The notes beneath the pieces are model-generated. The model was given only the letters and a program-made list of their open reading frames with translations, searched no databases and had not been told where the DNA came from. DNA of 60,884 nucleotides, taken from positions 1-60,884 of the forward strand of contig CAZGBT010000004.1 in the NCBI GenBank assembly GCA_964524025.1, in the 5' to 3' direction. This document shows, piece after piece, positions 1 through 7,930 of this stretch (positions within the stretch are counted from its first letter, which is position 1; each line of letters opens with the position of its first letter). Made by a program: the position numbers and the translations under genes. The DNA is from CAZGBT01 sp964524025 (GTDB lineage Archaea; Aenigmatarchaeota; Aenigmatarchaeia; CG10238-14; EX4484-224).

Positions 1-72
1 TGGACCGGCCGGGATTCGAACCCGGAGCCTTCCCGCTGCGAACGGGACGCTCTACCATTGAGCTACCGGCCC
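1..72 (-). tRNA. tRNA-Ala (anticodon CGC)
   Basis: Read on the minus strand this folds as a complete cloverleaf. The acceptor GGGCCGG pairs with CCGGTCC and includes the G3-U70 wobble pair that is the alanine identity element. The anticodon loop TTCGCAG gives CGC, and the T arm is CCGGG-TTCGAAT-CCCGG. Discriminator A is the first base of the window, so whether CCA is encoded cannot be seen. It ends 2 nt before the guaB stop codon. Confidence 0.97.
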
Positions 73-74
73 CT

Positions 75-1130
75 TCAATATAATTCTTTTTCTAACACTA
101 TAATATTCCTTGGTTTATTTTCGTAAGATCCTAAAGGAGTTACTCTTATGAATTCTCCTTTCTGCCAGATTTCTTGTACATTCTTAGCACCTATATAGCC
201 CATGCCACTTTTTATCCCACCAATTAATTTTCGAATAATATTTCGAACAGATCCTCTGTAAGGTACTAGCCCCTCAACACCCTCAGGAACAAATTTACAG
301 TATCTATCTAACGAACTTATAACGCTTTTACTTCCCATGCCCCTATAAACCTTGTATTTTTTTCCGTTTATTGTTATAATTTCTCCAGGAGCTTCGTCAG
401 TTCCAGCTAGTAAATAACCTAGCATAATACTTTTAGCTCCAGCAGCAAGAGCTTTTAATATATCGCCAGAACTTTCTATACCACCGTCAGCTATAACAGG
501 AATTCCATATTCTTTAGCTACATCGGCCACGCTGGCTATTGCGTACAATTGGGGTACACCAACTCCTGTTATCTCTCTGGTCGTGCAAATTGATCCACAT
601 CCCATGCCAACCCTAAGTCCATCAACCTCTGCTGCTATTAAATCTTCGGCAGCTTCTTTCGTAGCTATATTTCCTCCTACTATATCTATATTATCAATCC
701 TTTTGTACAATCTAATACTCTTTCTGACATTTTCGTGGTGCCCGTGTGCCACATCTAAAACCAAAACATCAACTTCACTTTTAATTAATTCTTTGGCTCT
801 TTCTTCGTCAAAAACACCAATAGCAGCACCGACTTTTAAACCAGCTTCCTTAACTTTTTTTACCTCCTCAGCTTGTCTTTTAGCATCCATATTCCTATGA
901 ATTATTCCAATTCCACCTTCTTCTGCAAGAGCTATGGCCATTTTTGCTTCTGTAACCGTATCCATGGGAGAGCTTGAAATAGGAATTTTTAATCTAATAT
1001 TTCTTGAAAAATTTGTAGAAAGGTCGAGATTGTCTTTAGGTATAATTTCAGAATACTTTGGTACCAACAAAACATCCCTATAAGTTAATCCTAAAGGTGC
1101 GTTTTCCAGCTTCTCTAAGAATCTCCCCAT
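75..1130 (-). CDS. guaB: IMP dehydrogenase lacking CBS domains
   Basis: Oxidises IMP to XMP, the first committed step of GMP synthesis. The TIM barrel carries the catalytic cysteine loop GSICTTREITGVGVPQ, the phosphate-binding IADGGIESSGDI segment and the flap with a DRY triplet before KFVPEGVEG. The flap Arg-Tyr favours IMP dehydrogenase over GMP reductase. The strand after HRNMDAKRQAEEV runs straight into LKVGAAIG, where most members insert two CBS domains, so the protein is about 351 residues instead of about 480. An ATG at 1193 is in frame, but the start at 1130 lies 25 bp from a good TATA box and begins at the conserved MGRFLEKLE, so I chose it. Confidence 0.9.
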   Translation of the reverse strand: MGRFLEKLENAPLGLTYRDVLLVPKYSEIIPKDNLDLSTNFSRNIRLKIPISSSPMDTVTEAKMAIALAEEGGIGIIHRNMDAKRQAEEVKKVKEAGLKVGAAIGVFDEERAKELIKSEVDVLVLDVAHGHHENVRKSIRLYKRIDNIDIVGGNIATKEAAEDLIAAEVDGLRVGMGCGSICTTREITGVGVPQLYAIASVADVAKEYGIPVIADGGIESSGDILKALAAGAKSIMLGYLLAGTDEAPGEIITINGKKYKVYRGMGSKSVISSLDRYCKFVPEGVEGLVPYRGSVRNIIRKLIGGIKSGMGYIGAKNVQEIWQKGEFIRVTPLGSYENKPRNIIVLEKELY

Positions 1131-1149
1131 ATTTAAATTAAAAATCAAA

Positions 1150-1159
1150 CTTTTTATAG
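1150..1159 (-). promoter_or_regulatory. TATA box of guaB
   Basis: CTATAAAAAG on the minus strand, centred 25 bp upstream of the ATG at 1130. That spacing puts the transcription start at the start codon (leaderless) and excludes the upstream ATG at 1193. Confidence 0.7.
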
Positions 1160-1203
1160 AAAATGGGTAATTTTTATTCTTTTCAGGAAACAACTTTAAT
1201 TAA

Positions 1204-1276
1204 GGGCGGGTAGCTTAGTGGCTAGAGCGCCCGGCTGATAACCGGGAGGTCGTGGGTTCGAATCCCACCCCGCCCA
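1204..1276 (+). tRNA. tRNA-Ile (anticodon GAT)
   Basis: Complete cloverleaf: acceptor GGGCGGG pairs with CCCGCCC, anticodon stem CCCGG/CCGGG, loop CTGATAA giving anticodon GAT, T arm GTGGG-TTCGAAT-CCCAC and discriminator A at 1276. CCA is not encoded. A protein-coding ATG follows only 3 nt after the mature 3' end. Confidence 0.97.
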
Positions 1277-1279
1277 TTA

Positions 1280-1696
1280 ATGAAAAAATTTGCCATTAAA
1301 AAGTTGAAGATTAAATTAAAAGAAAAATTGGGAGACTTTAGAAAAGGTTTTAGATTTCGCTTTAAAACTAAAAAGGGAAGCGTAAGATTTAAGGTAAAAA
1401 GGAAGATAGTAACCAAAAAAGAACTTGAGAGACTAAAAAAAGAAATAGAGTATTTTCATAGAGAATTTAGAAAGTTAATGACAAATTTCATTACCGGAGC
1501 TTTAGCTTTTGTTGCAGCATTATTATGGAGAGATGCTATTAAATCTTTGCTTGAAAGTTATAGGGAAAGTATAGAACAAGCAATTCCTTTTAAACAATTT
1601 TGGATAACCCAGTTTGTTGTTGCATTCGCAGTTTCTATAGTTTCAGTCATAGGGATAATTTTTCTAACTAGATTTCTTAAGCCTCAAAGCGAGTAA
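1280..1696 (+). CDS. Small two-span membrane protein, DUF5654-like
   Basis: 138 residues. A very basic N-terminal tail (about residues 1-45) is followed by a short helix and two membrane segments, around residues 72-92 (TGALAFVAALLWRDAI) and 108-132. The first hydrophobic block with its W-R/N-D-A-I ending resembles archaeal DUF5654 proteins, whose function is unknown. The ATG is 4 nt from the tRNA-Ile 3' end, so no independent promoter fits. The mRNA is probably released by tRNA 3'-end processing. The 3' end overlaps the convergent methyltransferase by 13 nt. Confidence 0.65.
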   Translation: MKKFAIKKLKIKLKEKLGDFRKGFRFRFKTKKGSVRFKVKRKIVTKKELERLKKEIEYFHREFRKLMTNFITGALAFVAALLWRDAIKSLLESYRESIEQAIPFKQFWITQFVVAFAVSIVSVIGIIFLTRFLKPQSE

Positions 1697-2292
1697 ATTT
1701 GGAGGATTAGAAGAGGGAAATCTGATATACTTGAGTAATAATGATAGCAATGAATGCGTAGCATTTGTGATAAGTTAATAATTTTTTCTTTAATTTTCCT
1801 CAATCCGCCAAATTTTCTTAAAAGAAATTCAGTAGCTTTCGGATTTACTAACTTAGGTTTAATCGGTAAGTTCTTCCAGAAATATTCAATGTTTTCTTTC
1901 GTTTTAAGTAAAACATAAATTTTTGAAGTCAGACTTTTCTTTAAAACCCTACTAACCTCTTTTAAAGTTTGAGTAGCATTCTCAACGAATTCTAAGACTT
2001 CAGAAAGTATTACACACTCAAAACTATTTGACCTAAAAGGTAATTTTTCTGCACATCCAAGTACTACGTCACAATTTTCGTTATTACTTTTGGCTTGATA
2101 GGCAGCATTTTCGCTTATTTCAATCCCAACTACATATCTATTTCTCTCTGTCCATTCAAGCGTCCCACAACCTATATCCAAAATAGTCTTATGATGAGCT
2201 TTAAGAGCCTCTTCGTAGCAAGGATTTATTATAGAAGATACATTGCTTTCGTAATATTTCTCAAAAAATTCCTTTACAGCATCAATCCTCAC
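1684..2292 (-). CDS. Class I SAM-dependent methyltransferase
   Basis: About 202 residues. Motif I is ILDIGCGTLEW, motif II the acidic VVGIEIS, and motif IV is VILSEVLEFVEN, followed by the L-K-E-V-S-R-V-L-K helix typical of Methyltransf_11 proteins. The substrate is not predictable. An ATG exists at 2310, but the TATA box (CCATATATAATTTT on the minus strand, around 2317-2322) is 26 bp from the GTG at 2292 and only about 8 bp from that ATG, so the GTG is the likelier start. Divergent from the DUF357 gene. Confidence 0.75.
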   Translation of the reverse strand: MRIDAVKEFFEKYYESNVSSIINPCYEEALKAHHKTILDIGCGTLEWTERNRYVVGIEISENAAYQAKSNNENCDVVLGCAEKLPFRSNSFECVILSEVLEFVENATQTLKEVSRVLKKSLTSKIYVLLKTKENIEYFWKNLPIKPKLVNPKATEFLLRKFGGLRKIKEKIINLSQMLRIHCYHYYSSISDFPLLILQIYSL

Positions 2293-2297
2293 AATTA

Positions 2298-2322
2298 CTT
2301 TTAAACGCAAAAAAATTATATA
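2298..2322. promoter_or_regulatory. Overlapping divergent promoters
   Basis: Two TATA-like boxes lie within 25 bp. CTTTTAAAC at 2298-2306 faces the plus gene at 2322, and TATATAAT (minus strand, about 2315-2322) faces the methyltransferase GTG at 2292. The minus-strand box overlaps the plus-strand start codon, so the two promoters probably exclude one another. Confidence 0.5.
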
Positions 2323-2582
2323 TGGAGTTAAGAGAGGCTGCTGAAAGAGAGGTAGAAAGGATAAAGCTGATAGAAAAAGAACTCAAAGTTGTTAATAAAA
2401 AAGGCCAAAGATTATACGAATTGTTCAAGAGTTATGCAAAAGATTGTGAACATTTTTTGAAAGAAGGTAAATATTTGGAGGCTTTTGAGGCGGCTGTAAT
2501 AAGCTGGGCTTATGTAGATGCAGGTCTGAATCTTGGTCTGTTTTCTATACCAGAAAAATTAAGAAGATTATTTACTGTGTAA
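2322..2582 (+). CDS. DUF357 family protein
   Basis: 86 residues, all helical, matching the archaeal DUF357 pattern: an N-terminal charged helix, then LYELFKSYAKDCEHFL, a KYLEAFEAAVISWAYVDAGL helix and a short tail. The function is unknown. It sits 33 bp upstream of smc and may be co-transcribed with it. Confidence 0.8.
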   Translation: MELREAAEREVERIKLIEKELKVVNKKGQRLYELFKSYAKDCEHFLKEGKYLEAFEAAVISWAYVDAGLNLGLFSIPEKLRRLFTV

Positions 2583-2615
2583 ACGAGTTAAGCTTGAAAA
2601 ATTAAATTTTAATAT

Positions 2616-5114
2616 ATGGTCACTTATATAAAGAAATTGGTTCTTAAGGGTTTCAAAAGTTTTAACAGAAAAACTTCTATACCTTTTTGCAAAGGTTTTA
2701 ATGTTATATGTGGTCCAAACGGCTCTGGAAAATCGAACATTTTAGATGCAATTTGCTTTGTTTTAGGAACACTTTCCCTCAAATCTCTAAGAGCAAGCAG
2801 GTTAGCGGAATTAATATTCCATGGATCAACTAATAAAAAGCCGGCTGAATACGCTTCTGTAACACTTTATCTAGATAATTCTTCAAAAGTTTTCCCTTAT
2901 GATGATGAAGAAGTTACAATAACGAGAAAAATAAACAGGAGAGGAGTTTGTGTTTATAAAATAAATGGGAGGAATGTAACAAGAGAAAAGGTTTTACAAT
3001 TGTTATCTATGGCAAAATTAAGACCGAATGGTTATAACATTATACTTCAGGGCGATGTGACTCGCTTAATAGAAATGAATCCAGTAGAAAGAAGGGAAAT
3101 TATAGATGAAATTGCTGGAATAAAAGAGTATAATGAAAAAAAAGAAAAAGCTCTAAGGGATTTGGAGGCTGTTCAGCAAAAGCTGAGAGAAGTAGAAATA
3201 ATAATTAACCAAAAAAAGCAGATTTTTGAAAAGTTAAAGAAAGAAAGAGATGCAGCATTAAAGTTTAAGGAATTGGAAAAAAGATTAAAAATTTTAAGGG
3301 CTTCTTTGATAAAAAAAAGAAAAGAAGAGTGTGAGAAAGAAAAAAATAAAATAGAAGAGAGGATAAGTTTCCTTAAAGATAAGCTAGAAAAAGTCGAGAA
3401 AGATTTTAAGAGCGTTGAAAATGAGCTTCTAGAAAAAGAAAGAGAAATAGAAAAAATTGCAAAAAAGGTTTTTGAGGTTTCTAAAAAAGTTGAGATCGAG
3501 AGGAAAATTGCAGATTTAAAGCTAGAATTGGAACTGAAAAGGAATAAAATAGAGGTCAATAAACTGGAGATAGAAAGACTTGATAAATTGATAGATAAAC
3601 TTCAGGCATTGCATGAAAGGAGAGTCGAGGAATTAAGGGAAATGCCAAGAGCTGTAAAAGCAATCCTAAAATTAAATTTGAGGGGGGTTTATGGAACTAT
3701 TTCACAGCTTGTAAAAGTTCCGGAAAGGCTTAGGACAGCTATAGAAGTTGCTGCAGGTCCTCACTGGTGGGATATAGTAGTTGAAAACGAAGATGTAGCA
3801 TCGTTTTGTATAGAATATTTAAAGAGGGAGAGGATTGGAAGAGCTACTTTCCTTCCTCTTAACAAGATTAAACCAAAGCTTTTTAAGCAATATAATTTGC
3901 TCTCGATAGACGGAGTAATAGGAGTTGCTAGTAAATTAATAAAGTTTGATACAAGATTCTTACCAGCTATGGAATTTGTTTTTGGGGATACTTTAATAGT
4001 TAAAGATTTGGAGACAGCAAAAACTGTTGGCATAGGAAAGATAAGAATGGTTACTTTAGACGGAGATTTAATAGAAAGAAGCGGCGCAATGACAGGCGGT
4101 TATCTAATAAAAAAGCCTGTTGAGCTTATCAAAAGGGATGTAGAAAGAGAGTTAGAGTTTTATTTAGAAAAAAGGAAGGATTTAAAAACTGAAATAGCTT
4201 TGCTTGAAAGCGAGATTAAAGATATAGAAAAGGAACTAAAAAAACTTGCTAAATCAAAACTTTTGAAAGAGTACATCGATTTAGAGAAAGTAAGAATTGC
4301 ATCTGAAAGGGAAATAGATAGACTTAGAAGAAAAAGGTTTAAGCTAAATGAAGAAAGGATAAAGTTAAGGAGTAAGATAAATGAACTGCAAATAGAAAAA
4401 GCAAGAATAGAGAAGGGAATAGAAACTCTAAAAGAAAGAGAGAAAGAGTTTGAAGGAATAGAAACTTTGGATTGGGAGGTTAAAAAGATAGAAAAGGAGA
4501 TAAGAAAAAGCGAAATAGAATTGGCAAGATTAGGCCCTGTTAATCTTAAAGCTATAGAAGAATTCGAAAGGTTTAAAGAGGAATTTGATAAGATAAAGGA
4601 AAAATACGAAAAGGTTGTTGAGGAAAGAGAAGCAGTTTTAAGGATGATCGAAGAAATAGAGAAAAAGAGAAAAGAAGTCTTTATGAAAACTTTAACAGAA
4701 TTAAGCAAACACTTTAATTTTGTTTTTAATAAGATGACTGGAGGTTTTGCAGAGCTTAAGCTCGAAGATCCTGAAAATATTGAAAGCGGACTTTTAATAA
4801 GAGCTAACCCAGCTGGAAAATCTTTGATAAGCATAGATGCTATGTCAGGTGGTGAAAAAACTTTAACTGCACTAGCTTTTCTTTTTGCAATTCAAAAGTA
4901 TAAACCTACACCATTTTATGTTTTAGACGAAGTAGATGCAGCTTTAGATAAAGAGAATACGAAAAAAGTTGTTGAATTTATAAAAGAGCTTTCTAAACAA
5001 GCACAATTTATAGTAATAACTCATAACGATACAACCATAAAATATGCTGATAGACTTTATGGAGTTAGCATGGTTAATGGTGAATCCAAAATAGTAGGGT
5101 TAGAATTGCCATGA
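2616..5114 (+). CDS. smc: SMC chromosome segregation ATPase with short coiled-coil arms
   Basis: Core of the SMC-ScpAB condensin. Walker A is GPNGSGKS at residues 33-40, the Q-loop is NIILQGD at 141-147, the ABC signature SGGEKT is near 744, and Walker B VLDEVDAALD is near 769. The hinge spans about 342-500 (RGVYGTISQL, then SGAMTGG). The arms are about residues 165-340 and 500-690, roughly 180 residues each, against about 300 in typical 1150-1190 residue SMCs, so the rod should be close to half length. The next gene, scpA, overlaps its stop, and scpB is 1.3 kb downstream. Confidence 0.95.
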   Translation: MVTYIKKLVLKGFKSFNRKTSIPFCKGFNVICGPNGSGKSNILDAICFVLGTLSLKSLRASRLAELIFHGSTNKKPAEYASVTLYLDNSSKVFPYDDEEVTITRKINRRGVCVYKINGRNVTREKVLQLLSMAKLRPNGYNIILQGDVTRLIEMNPVERREIIDEIAGIKEYNEKKEKALRDLEAVQQKLREVEIIINQKKQIFEKLKKERDAALKFKELEKRLKILRASLIKKRKEECEKEKNKIEERISFLKDKLEKVEKDFKSVENELLEKEREIEKIAKKVFEVSKKVEIERKIADLKLELELKRNKIEVNKLEIERLDKLIDKLQALHERRVEELREMPRAVKAILKLNLRGVYGTISQLVKVPERLRTAIEVAAGPHWWDIVVENEDVASFCIEYLKRERIGRATFLPLNKIKPKLFKQYNLLSIDGVIGVASKLIKFDTRFLPAMEFVFGDTLIVKDLETAKTVGIGKIRMVTLDGDLIERSGAMTGGYLIKKPVELIKRDVERELEFYLEKRKDLKTEIALLESEIKDIEKELKKLAKSKLLKEYIDLEKVRIASEREIDRLRRKRFKLNEERIKLRSKINELQIEKARIEKGIETLKEREKEFEGIETLDWEVKKIEKEIRKSEIELARLGPVNLKAIEEFERFKEEFDKIKEKYEKVVEEREAVLRMIEEIEKKRKEVFMKTLTELSKHFNFVFNKMTGGFAELKLEDPENIESGLLIRANPAGKSLISIDAMSGGEKTLTALAFLFAIQKYKPTPFYVLDEVDAALDKENTKKVVEFIKELSKQAQFIVITHNDTTIKYADRLYGVSMVNGESKIVGLELP

Positions 5115-5788
5115 TGGAGACTAGACTTTTAAAACAAATAATAGAGAAAGAAAGTTGGGAGGAAATTCTTTATTACATAGTTAGTGTTGAAAAATTAGAC
5201 CCTTGGGATATAGATTTGGTAAAACTTGCTGATGGTTTTATAAAATTTTTGAGAAAGGTAAGAGAATTGGATTTCAGGATTCCAGCAAAAGTTGTTTTTG
5301 TAGCTTCTATTCTTTTAAAGATAAAGGCAAACTATTTACTCTTTTTTGAAGAGAAGAAGGAAGAAAAGGAAGAAAGGAAAGTTGAGCTACCAGAAATCGA
5401 AATTGAAGATAAACTTTTTGATTTACTTAAGCCAGTTAAAAGAATTCCTAAAAGGCCTATTACGCTTGAAGATTTGATAAAGGCTTTAAGAAAGGCTCTT
5501 AAGGTTAGGGAAAGAAAGTTAAGAAGAAAAAAATTGGTTGAAGAAGCAGTGAGAATAGAGATTGAGGAAGAAGATATTAGTAAAAGAATGGAAGAACTTT
5601 TTAATTTGATAGTTAAAAAAATAGAAGAAGAAAAAAGAGAAAGGATTAGGTTTAGGGATTTGGTTAAATGGGAAAGAGAAGACATAGTTAGCAAGTTTAT
5701 TCCATTGTTGCATTTGGAGCAACAAAAGAAGATAAGGGCAGAGCAGCAAGAGTTGTTTGGAGATATCTGGATATGCTTGTATAATTAA
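5111..5788 (+). CDS. scpA: Segregation and condensation protein A (kleisin)
   Basis: 225 residues. The N-terminal kleisin domain has the signature pattern WEEILYYIVSVEKLDPWDIDLVKLADGF, followed by VVFVASILLKIKANYLL. A charged linker and a C-terminal winged-helix-like end (FIPLLHLEQQKKIRAEQQELFGDI) follow, as in ScpA. It bridges the SMC heads and recruits ScpB. The ATG overlaps the smc stop (ATGATGG), implying translational coupling. Length is normal for the family. Confidence 0.92.
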   Translation: MMETRLLKQIIEKESWEEILYYIVSVEKLDPWDIDLVKLADGFIKFLRKVRELDFRIPAKVVFVASILLKIKANYLLFFEEKKEEKEERKVELPEIEIEDKLFDLLKPVKRIPKRPITLEDLIKALRKALKVRERKLRRKKLVEEAVRIEIEEEDISKRMEELFNLIVKKIEEEKRERIRFRDLVKWEREDIVSKFIPLLHLEQQKKIRAEQQELFGDIWICLYN

Positions 5789-5818
5789 TTTTTTATGCTG
5801 ATTTGCTGAAAAAGATTT

Positions 5819-6046
5819 GTGATTGATATATTTTTTAAACTAATTGGTGCAGTGGGACTAATTCTGGTTTCGATTGGAATAATTACTAAGAAAAGAGAGC
5901 GACAAGATATGTTTTACATTTTTGGTGGAATTTGTTTAGAAATTTACAGCATATACCTTGTTGATTATGTGTTTATCGTTTTGCAAATAATTTTTACCTT
6001 ATCGGCTCTTTATGATTTATGTAGATTGCGTACGAGAAAAGGATAA
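5819..6046 (+). CDS. Small two-to-three-span membrane protein
   Basis: 75 residues starting at GTG. Hydrophobic segments lie at about residues 5-22 (FKLIGAVGLILVSIGII), 31-48 and 50-66. A cytosolic KKRERQ loop separates the first two. I do not recognise a family. It lies between scpA and scpB, 30 bp after the scpA stop, and its last bases overlap the promoter of the next gene. Confidence 0.55.
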   Translation: MIDIFFKLIGAVGLILVSIGIITKKRERQDMFYIFGGICLEIYSIYLVDYVFIVLQIIFTLSALYDLCRLRTRKG

Positions 6047-6047
6047 G

Positions 6048-6057
6048 CTTATAAAAT
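6048..6057 (+). promoter_or_regulatory. TATA box of the gene at 6078
   Basis: CTTATAAAAT centred 25 bp upstream of the ATG at 6078, immediately after the preceding stop codon. It supports a leaderless start at 6078 rather than the in-frame ATG at 6012. Confidence 0.6.
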
Positions 6058-6077
6058 TAACTCCTTATTTTTTTCTT

Positions 6078-6413
6078 ATGAAAACTTCATATGTACTTGC
6101 CCTAGTAATTTTAGCCGAAGAAGAATTCGATATACCTTACATTTCCGAAAAATTAGCACTTGTTAAAGATAAACTTCCGTTTTTACTAATAAAGAAAATC
6201 CCGGGAGGTTATTGGTCTGAAGATGCAGCTATTTTCGCAAGACTCCTTTGTGAGATAAGAGGGTTAGAAAAAACGAATAACATAAATTATAGAATTACAG
6301 AAAAAGGCAAGTGGGTTTTAAAAGAAATTCTAAAAGAAGCAAAAGAAGAGTGTAGTGACGAATTAGAAGAAGTTTGTGCAATTTTGGGTTATAAGCTAGA
6401 TGAGTTACTTTAA
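6078..6413 (+). CDS. Hypothetical protein, possible winged-helix
   Basis: 111 residues from the ATG at 6078; an upstream in-frame ATG at 6012 lies inside the previous gene and lacks a promoter. The pattern (helix LALVILAEEEFDIPYISEKL, then a helix with FARLLCEIRGLE, then NYRITEKGKWVLKEILKEA) suggests a small winged-helix fold of the PadR/MarR sort, since the last block resembles the usual Y-x-[IL]-T-x-x-G-x-x-x-L ending. No family name can be given. It sits between scpA and scpB. Confidence 0.55.
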   Translation: MKTSYVLALVILAEEEFDIPYISEKLALVKDKLPFLLIKKIPGGYWSEDAAIFARLLCEIRGLEKTNNINYRITEKGKWVLKEILKEAKEECSDELEEVCAILGYKLDELL

Positions 6414-6453
6414 AAGATAAATCGATTTAATCAAATTTTTCGAAAATATCTTT

Positions 6454-6957
6454 ATGGATTTGGAAAAGAAAGCTTTAATAGAGGCGGCTCTTTTTATGTC
6501 TTCCTCGCCACTTTCTCTAACAAAACTTTCCAAATTAACTGGTTTAAAGGAAGACGAAATTAAGGATTTGTTGGAAAAAATAAAAGAGGAGTTAAATAAA
6601 AGTGATAGAGGTTTGGAATTGGTAGAAACTCCTGTTGGTTATGAACTAAGGGTAAAACCTTTTCTAACACCAAAAGTTGCATCTTTAGCTCCTTTTTCTG
6701 ATTTAAGTGACGGAATGGTTAGAACTTTGGCTTTGATAATCGCTTTAGGAGACAAGGTGACACAATCCCTTATCGTAAAATACCAAGGAAATAAGGCTTA
6801 TGGGTATATAAAGGAATTGGAGAAAAAAGGTTTGATTAGAACTGAAAAGTTTGGAAGAACAAAACTGATAAAAATAACTAAAGAATTTGAGAGATATTTT
6901 GGAATGAGTTTGGATGAAATTAGAAAGAAGATAAAGGAATCCGTTAAAATTAGTTAA
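6454..6957 (+). CDS. scpB: Segregation and condensation protein B
   Basis: 167 residues with two winged-helix domains. The first matches the family start (KALIEAALFMSSSPLSLTKL, then the G-L-x-x-D/E-E-I turn) and the second contains ALIIALGDKVTQSLIVKYQG and YIKELEKKGLIRTEKFGRT. It binds the ScpA linker in the condensin complex. It has its own TATA-like GATTTAATCA about 25 bp upstream. Two small unknown genes separate it from scpA. Confidence 0.88.
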   Translation: MDLEKKALIEAALFMSSSPLSLTKLSKLTGLKEDEIKDLLEKIKEELNKSDRGLELVETPVGYELRVKPFLTPKVASLAPFSDLSDGMVRTLALIIALGDKVTQSLIVKYQGNKAYGYIKELEKKGLIRTEKFGRTKLIKITKEFERYFGMSLDEIRKKIKESVKIS

Positions 6958-6970
6958 TTTAAAACTAATT

Positions 6971-7879
6971 ATGGTAGCAAAAAGACTTATGGTTCAAGCA
7001 ACAGGTTTAGGAACTGGCTGCGGAAAAAGTTTTGTAGTAGCATTGCTATGTAAACTTTTTCGAGAAGATGGCTATAGAGTAGCACCATTTAAACCTTTAA
7101 ACTTAACTCCTGTAACTTACGTTAATGAAGATGGGAAAGAATTTGGATATGCTCAAGCGCTGCAAGCTAGAGCTTCTGGGGAAGAGCCAGATTGTAAGAT
7201 GAATCCTTGCACGGTAAAGCCTTTAGGTGATGGTAAGTTTGATATATTTTTAGAAGGAGAATGCGTAAGAAAAAATTATAATCCAAAAACACAATTCCTA
7301 AAGGCGATTTTTAAAAAAATATTAGGGTTTAGAGAAAGTTTCGAGGAAATAAAGAGTGCTATTAGAAAATGCTTAGAAAGTTTACTAAGAGAATACGATA
7401 TAGTTTGTATTGAAGGTTCAGGGCCAGCAAAGCTTTTAGGTCTTGGGCCACTTAGCGAATTACTTGAAATTGCTAATATGTGGACGGTCAAAATCGCTGA
7501 TGCGCCTGTAATTCTAGTTACTGATAGCTTCGACTCGGTTATAGGAACGCTTTATTTTTTAAATCCAGAAGAAAGGAGAATAGTTAAAGGTGTTATCTTA
7601 AACAAGTTTAGAAGTGATGAGTTTTTGAGGATGGGCATAGAAGAAAGGTATATAAATCTTGGAATAAAGAGGCTTAAATCTGTTTACCAGGAAAGAATCG
7701 GAAAGGAAATCGTAGGTGTACTTCCATATTTTCCTGAATTAGCAGAACTTCCAGAACTAGATCCTATTACTCCATCGCAAAAAATTCCTTTCGATATGTG
7801 GGAAAGGGTGATAGACAAAATTTCGAAGAAAGCTAGGAAGTATATTGATATGGATAGAGTTTACGAGATAATGGGTTAA
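6971..7879 (+). CDS. CobQ/CbiP N-terminal ATPase domain protein without glutaminase domain
   Basis: 302 residues. The start matches the ATP-binding half of cobyric acid synthase: a deviant P-loop ATGLGTGCGKS at residues 10-20, VAPFKPLNL, FGYAQALQARASGEEPDCKMNP, an EGSG segment where CobQ has EGAG, and VILVTD followed by a VKGVILNKFR block. The C-terminal class I glutamine amidotransferase half (about 190 residues in CobQ) is absent and the ORF ends cleanly. Known relatives amidate or activate carboxylates in cobalamin or Ni-sirohydrochlorin pathways, but no cobalamin genes are nearby, so the substrate is unknown. 14 bp after scpB. Confidence 0.75.
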   Translation: MVAKRLMVQATGLGTGCGKSFVVALLCKLFREDGYRVAPFKPLNLTPVTYVNEDGKEFGYAQALQARASGEEPDCKMNPCTVKPLGDGKFDIFLEGECVRKNYNPKTQFLKAIFKKILGFRESFEEIKSAIRKCLESLLREYDIVCIEGSGPAKLLGLGPLSELLEIANMWTVKIADAPVILVTDSFDSVIGTLYFLNPEERRIVKGVILNKFRSDEFLRMGIEERYINLGIKRLKSVYQERIGKEIVGVLPYFPELAELPELDPITPSQKIPFDMWERVIDKISKKARKYIDMDRVYEIMG

Positions 7880-7902
7880 GTTTGGTTAAGCCAGTTTGGT
7901 AA

Positions 7903-7910
7903 TTTATAAG
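7903..7910 (+). promoter_or_regulatory. TATA box of the aminotransferase gene
   Basis: TTTATAAG centred 24-25 bp upstream of the ATG at 7931, giving a leaderless transcript. It marks a transcription unit separate from the upstream CobQ-like gene. Confidence 0.6.
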
Positions 7911-7930
7911 ATGGTTCGCAATTTTTTGTT

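Noticed and set aside
583..900. Plus-strand open frame of 105 codons opposite guaB
   Set aside because: Ser/Thr/Ala-rich antisense translation of a conserved enzyme with no promoter; a shadow.
3173..4834. Long minus-strand open frames (128 and 224 codons) opposite smc
   Set aside because: Low-complexity Ser/Phe/Leu translations produced by the coiled-coil codons on the other strand.
5332..5749. Minus-strand frames opposite scpA
   Set aside because: Ser/Leu/Phe-rich antisense of the charged kleisin linker.
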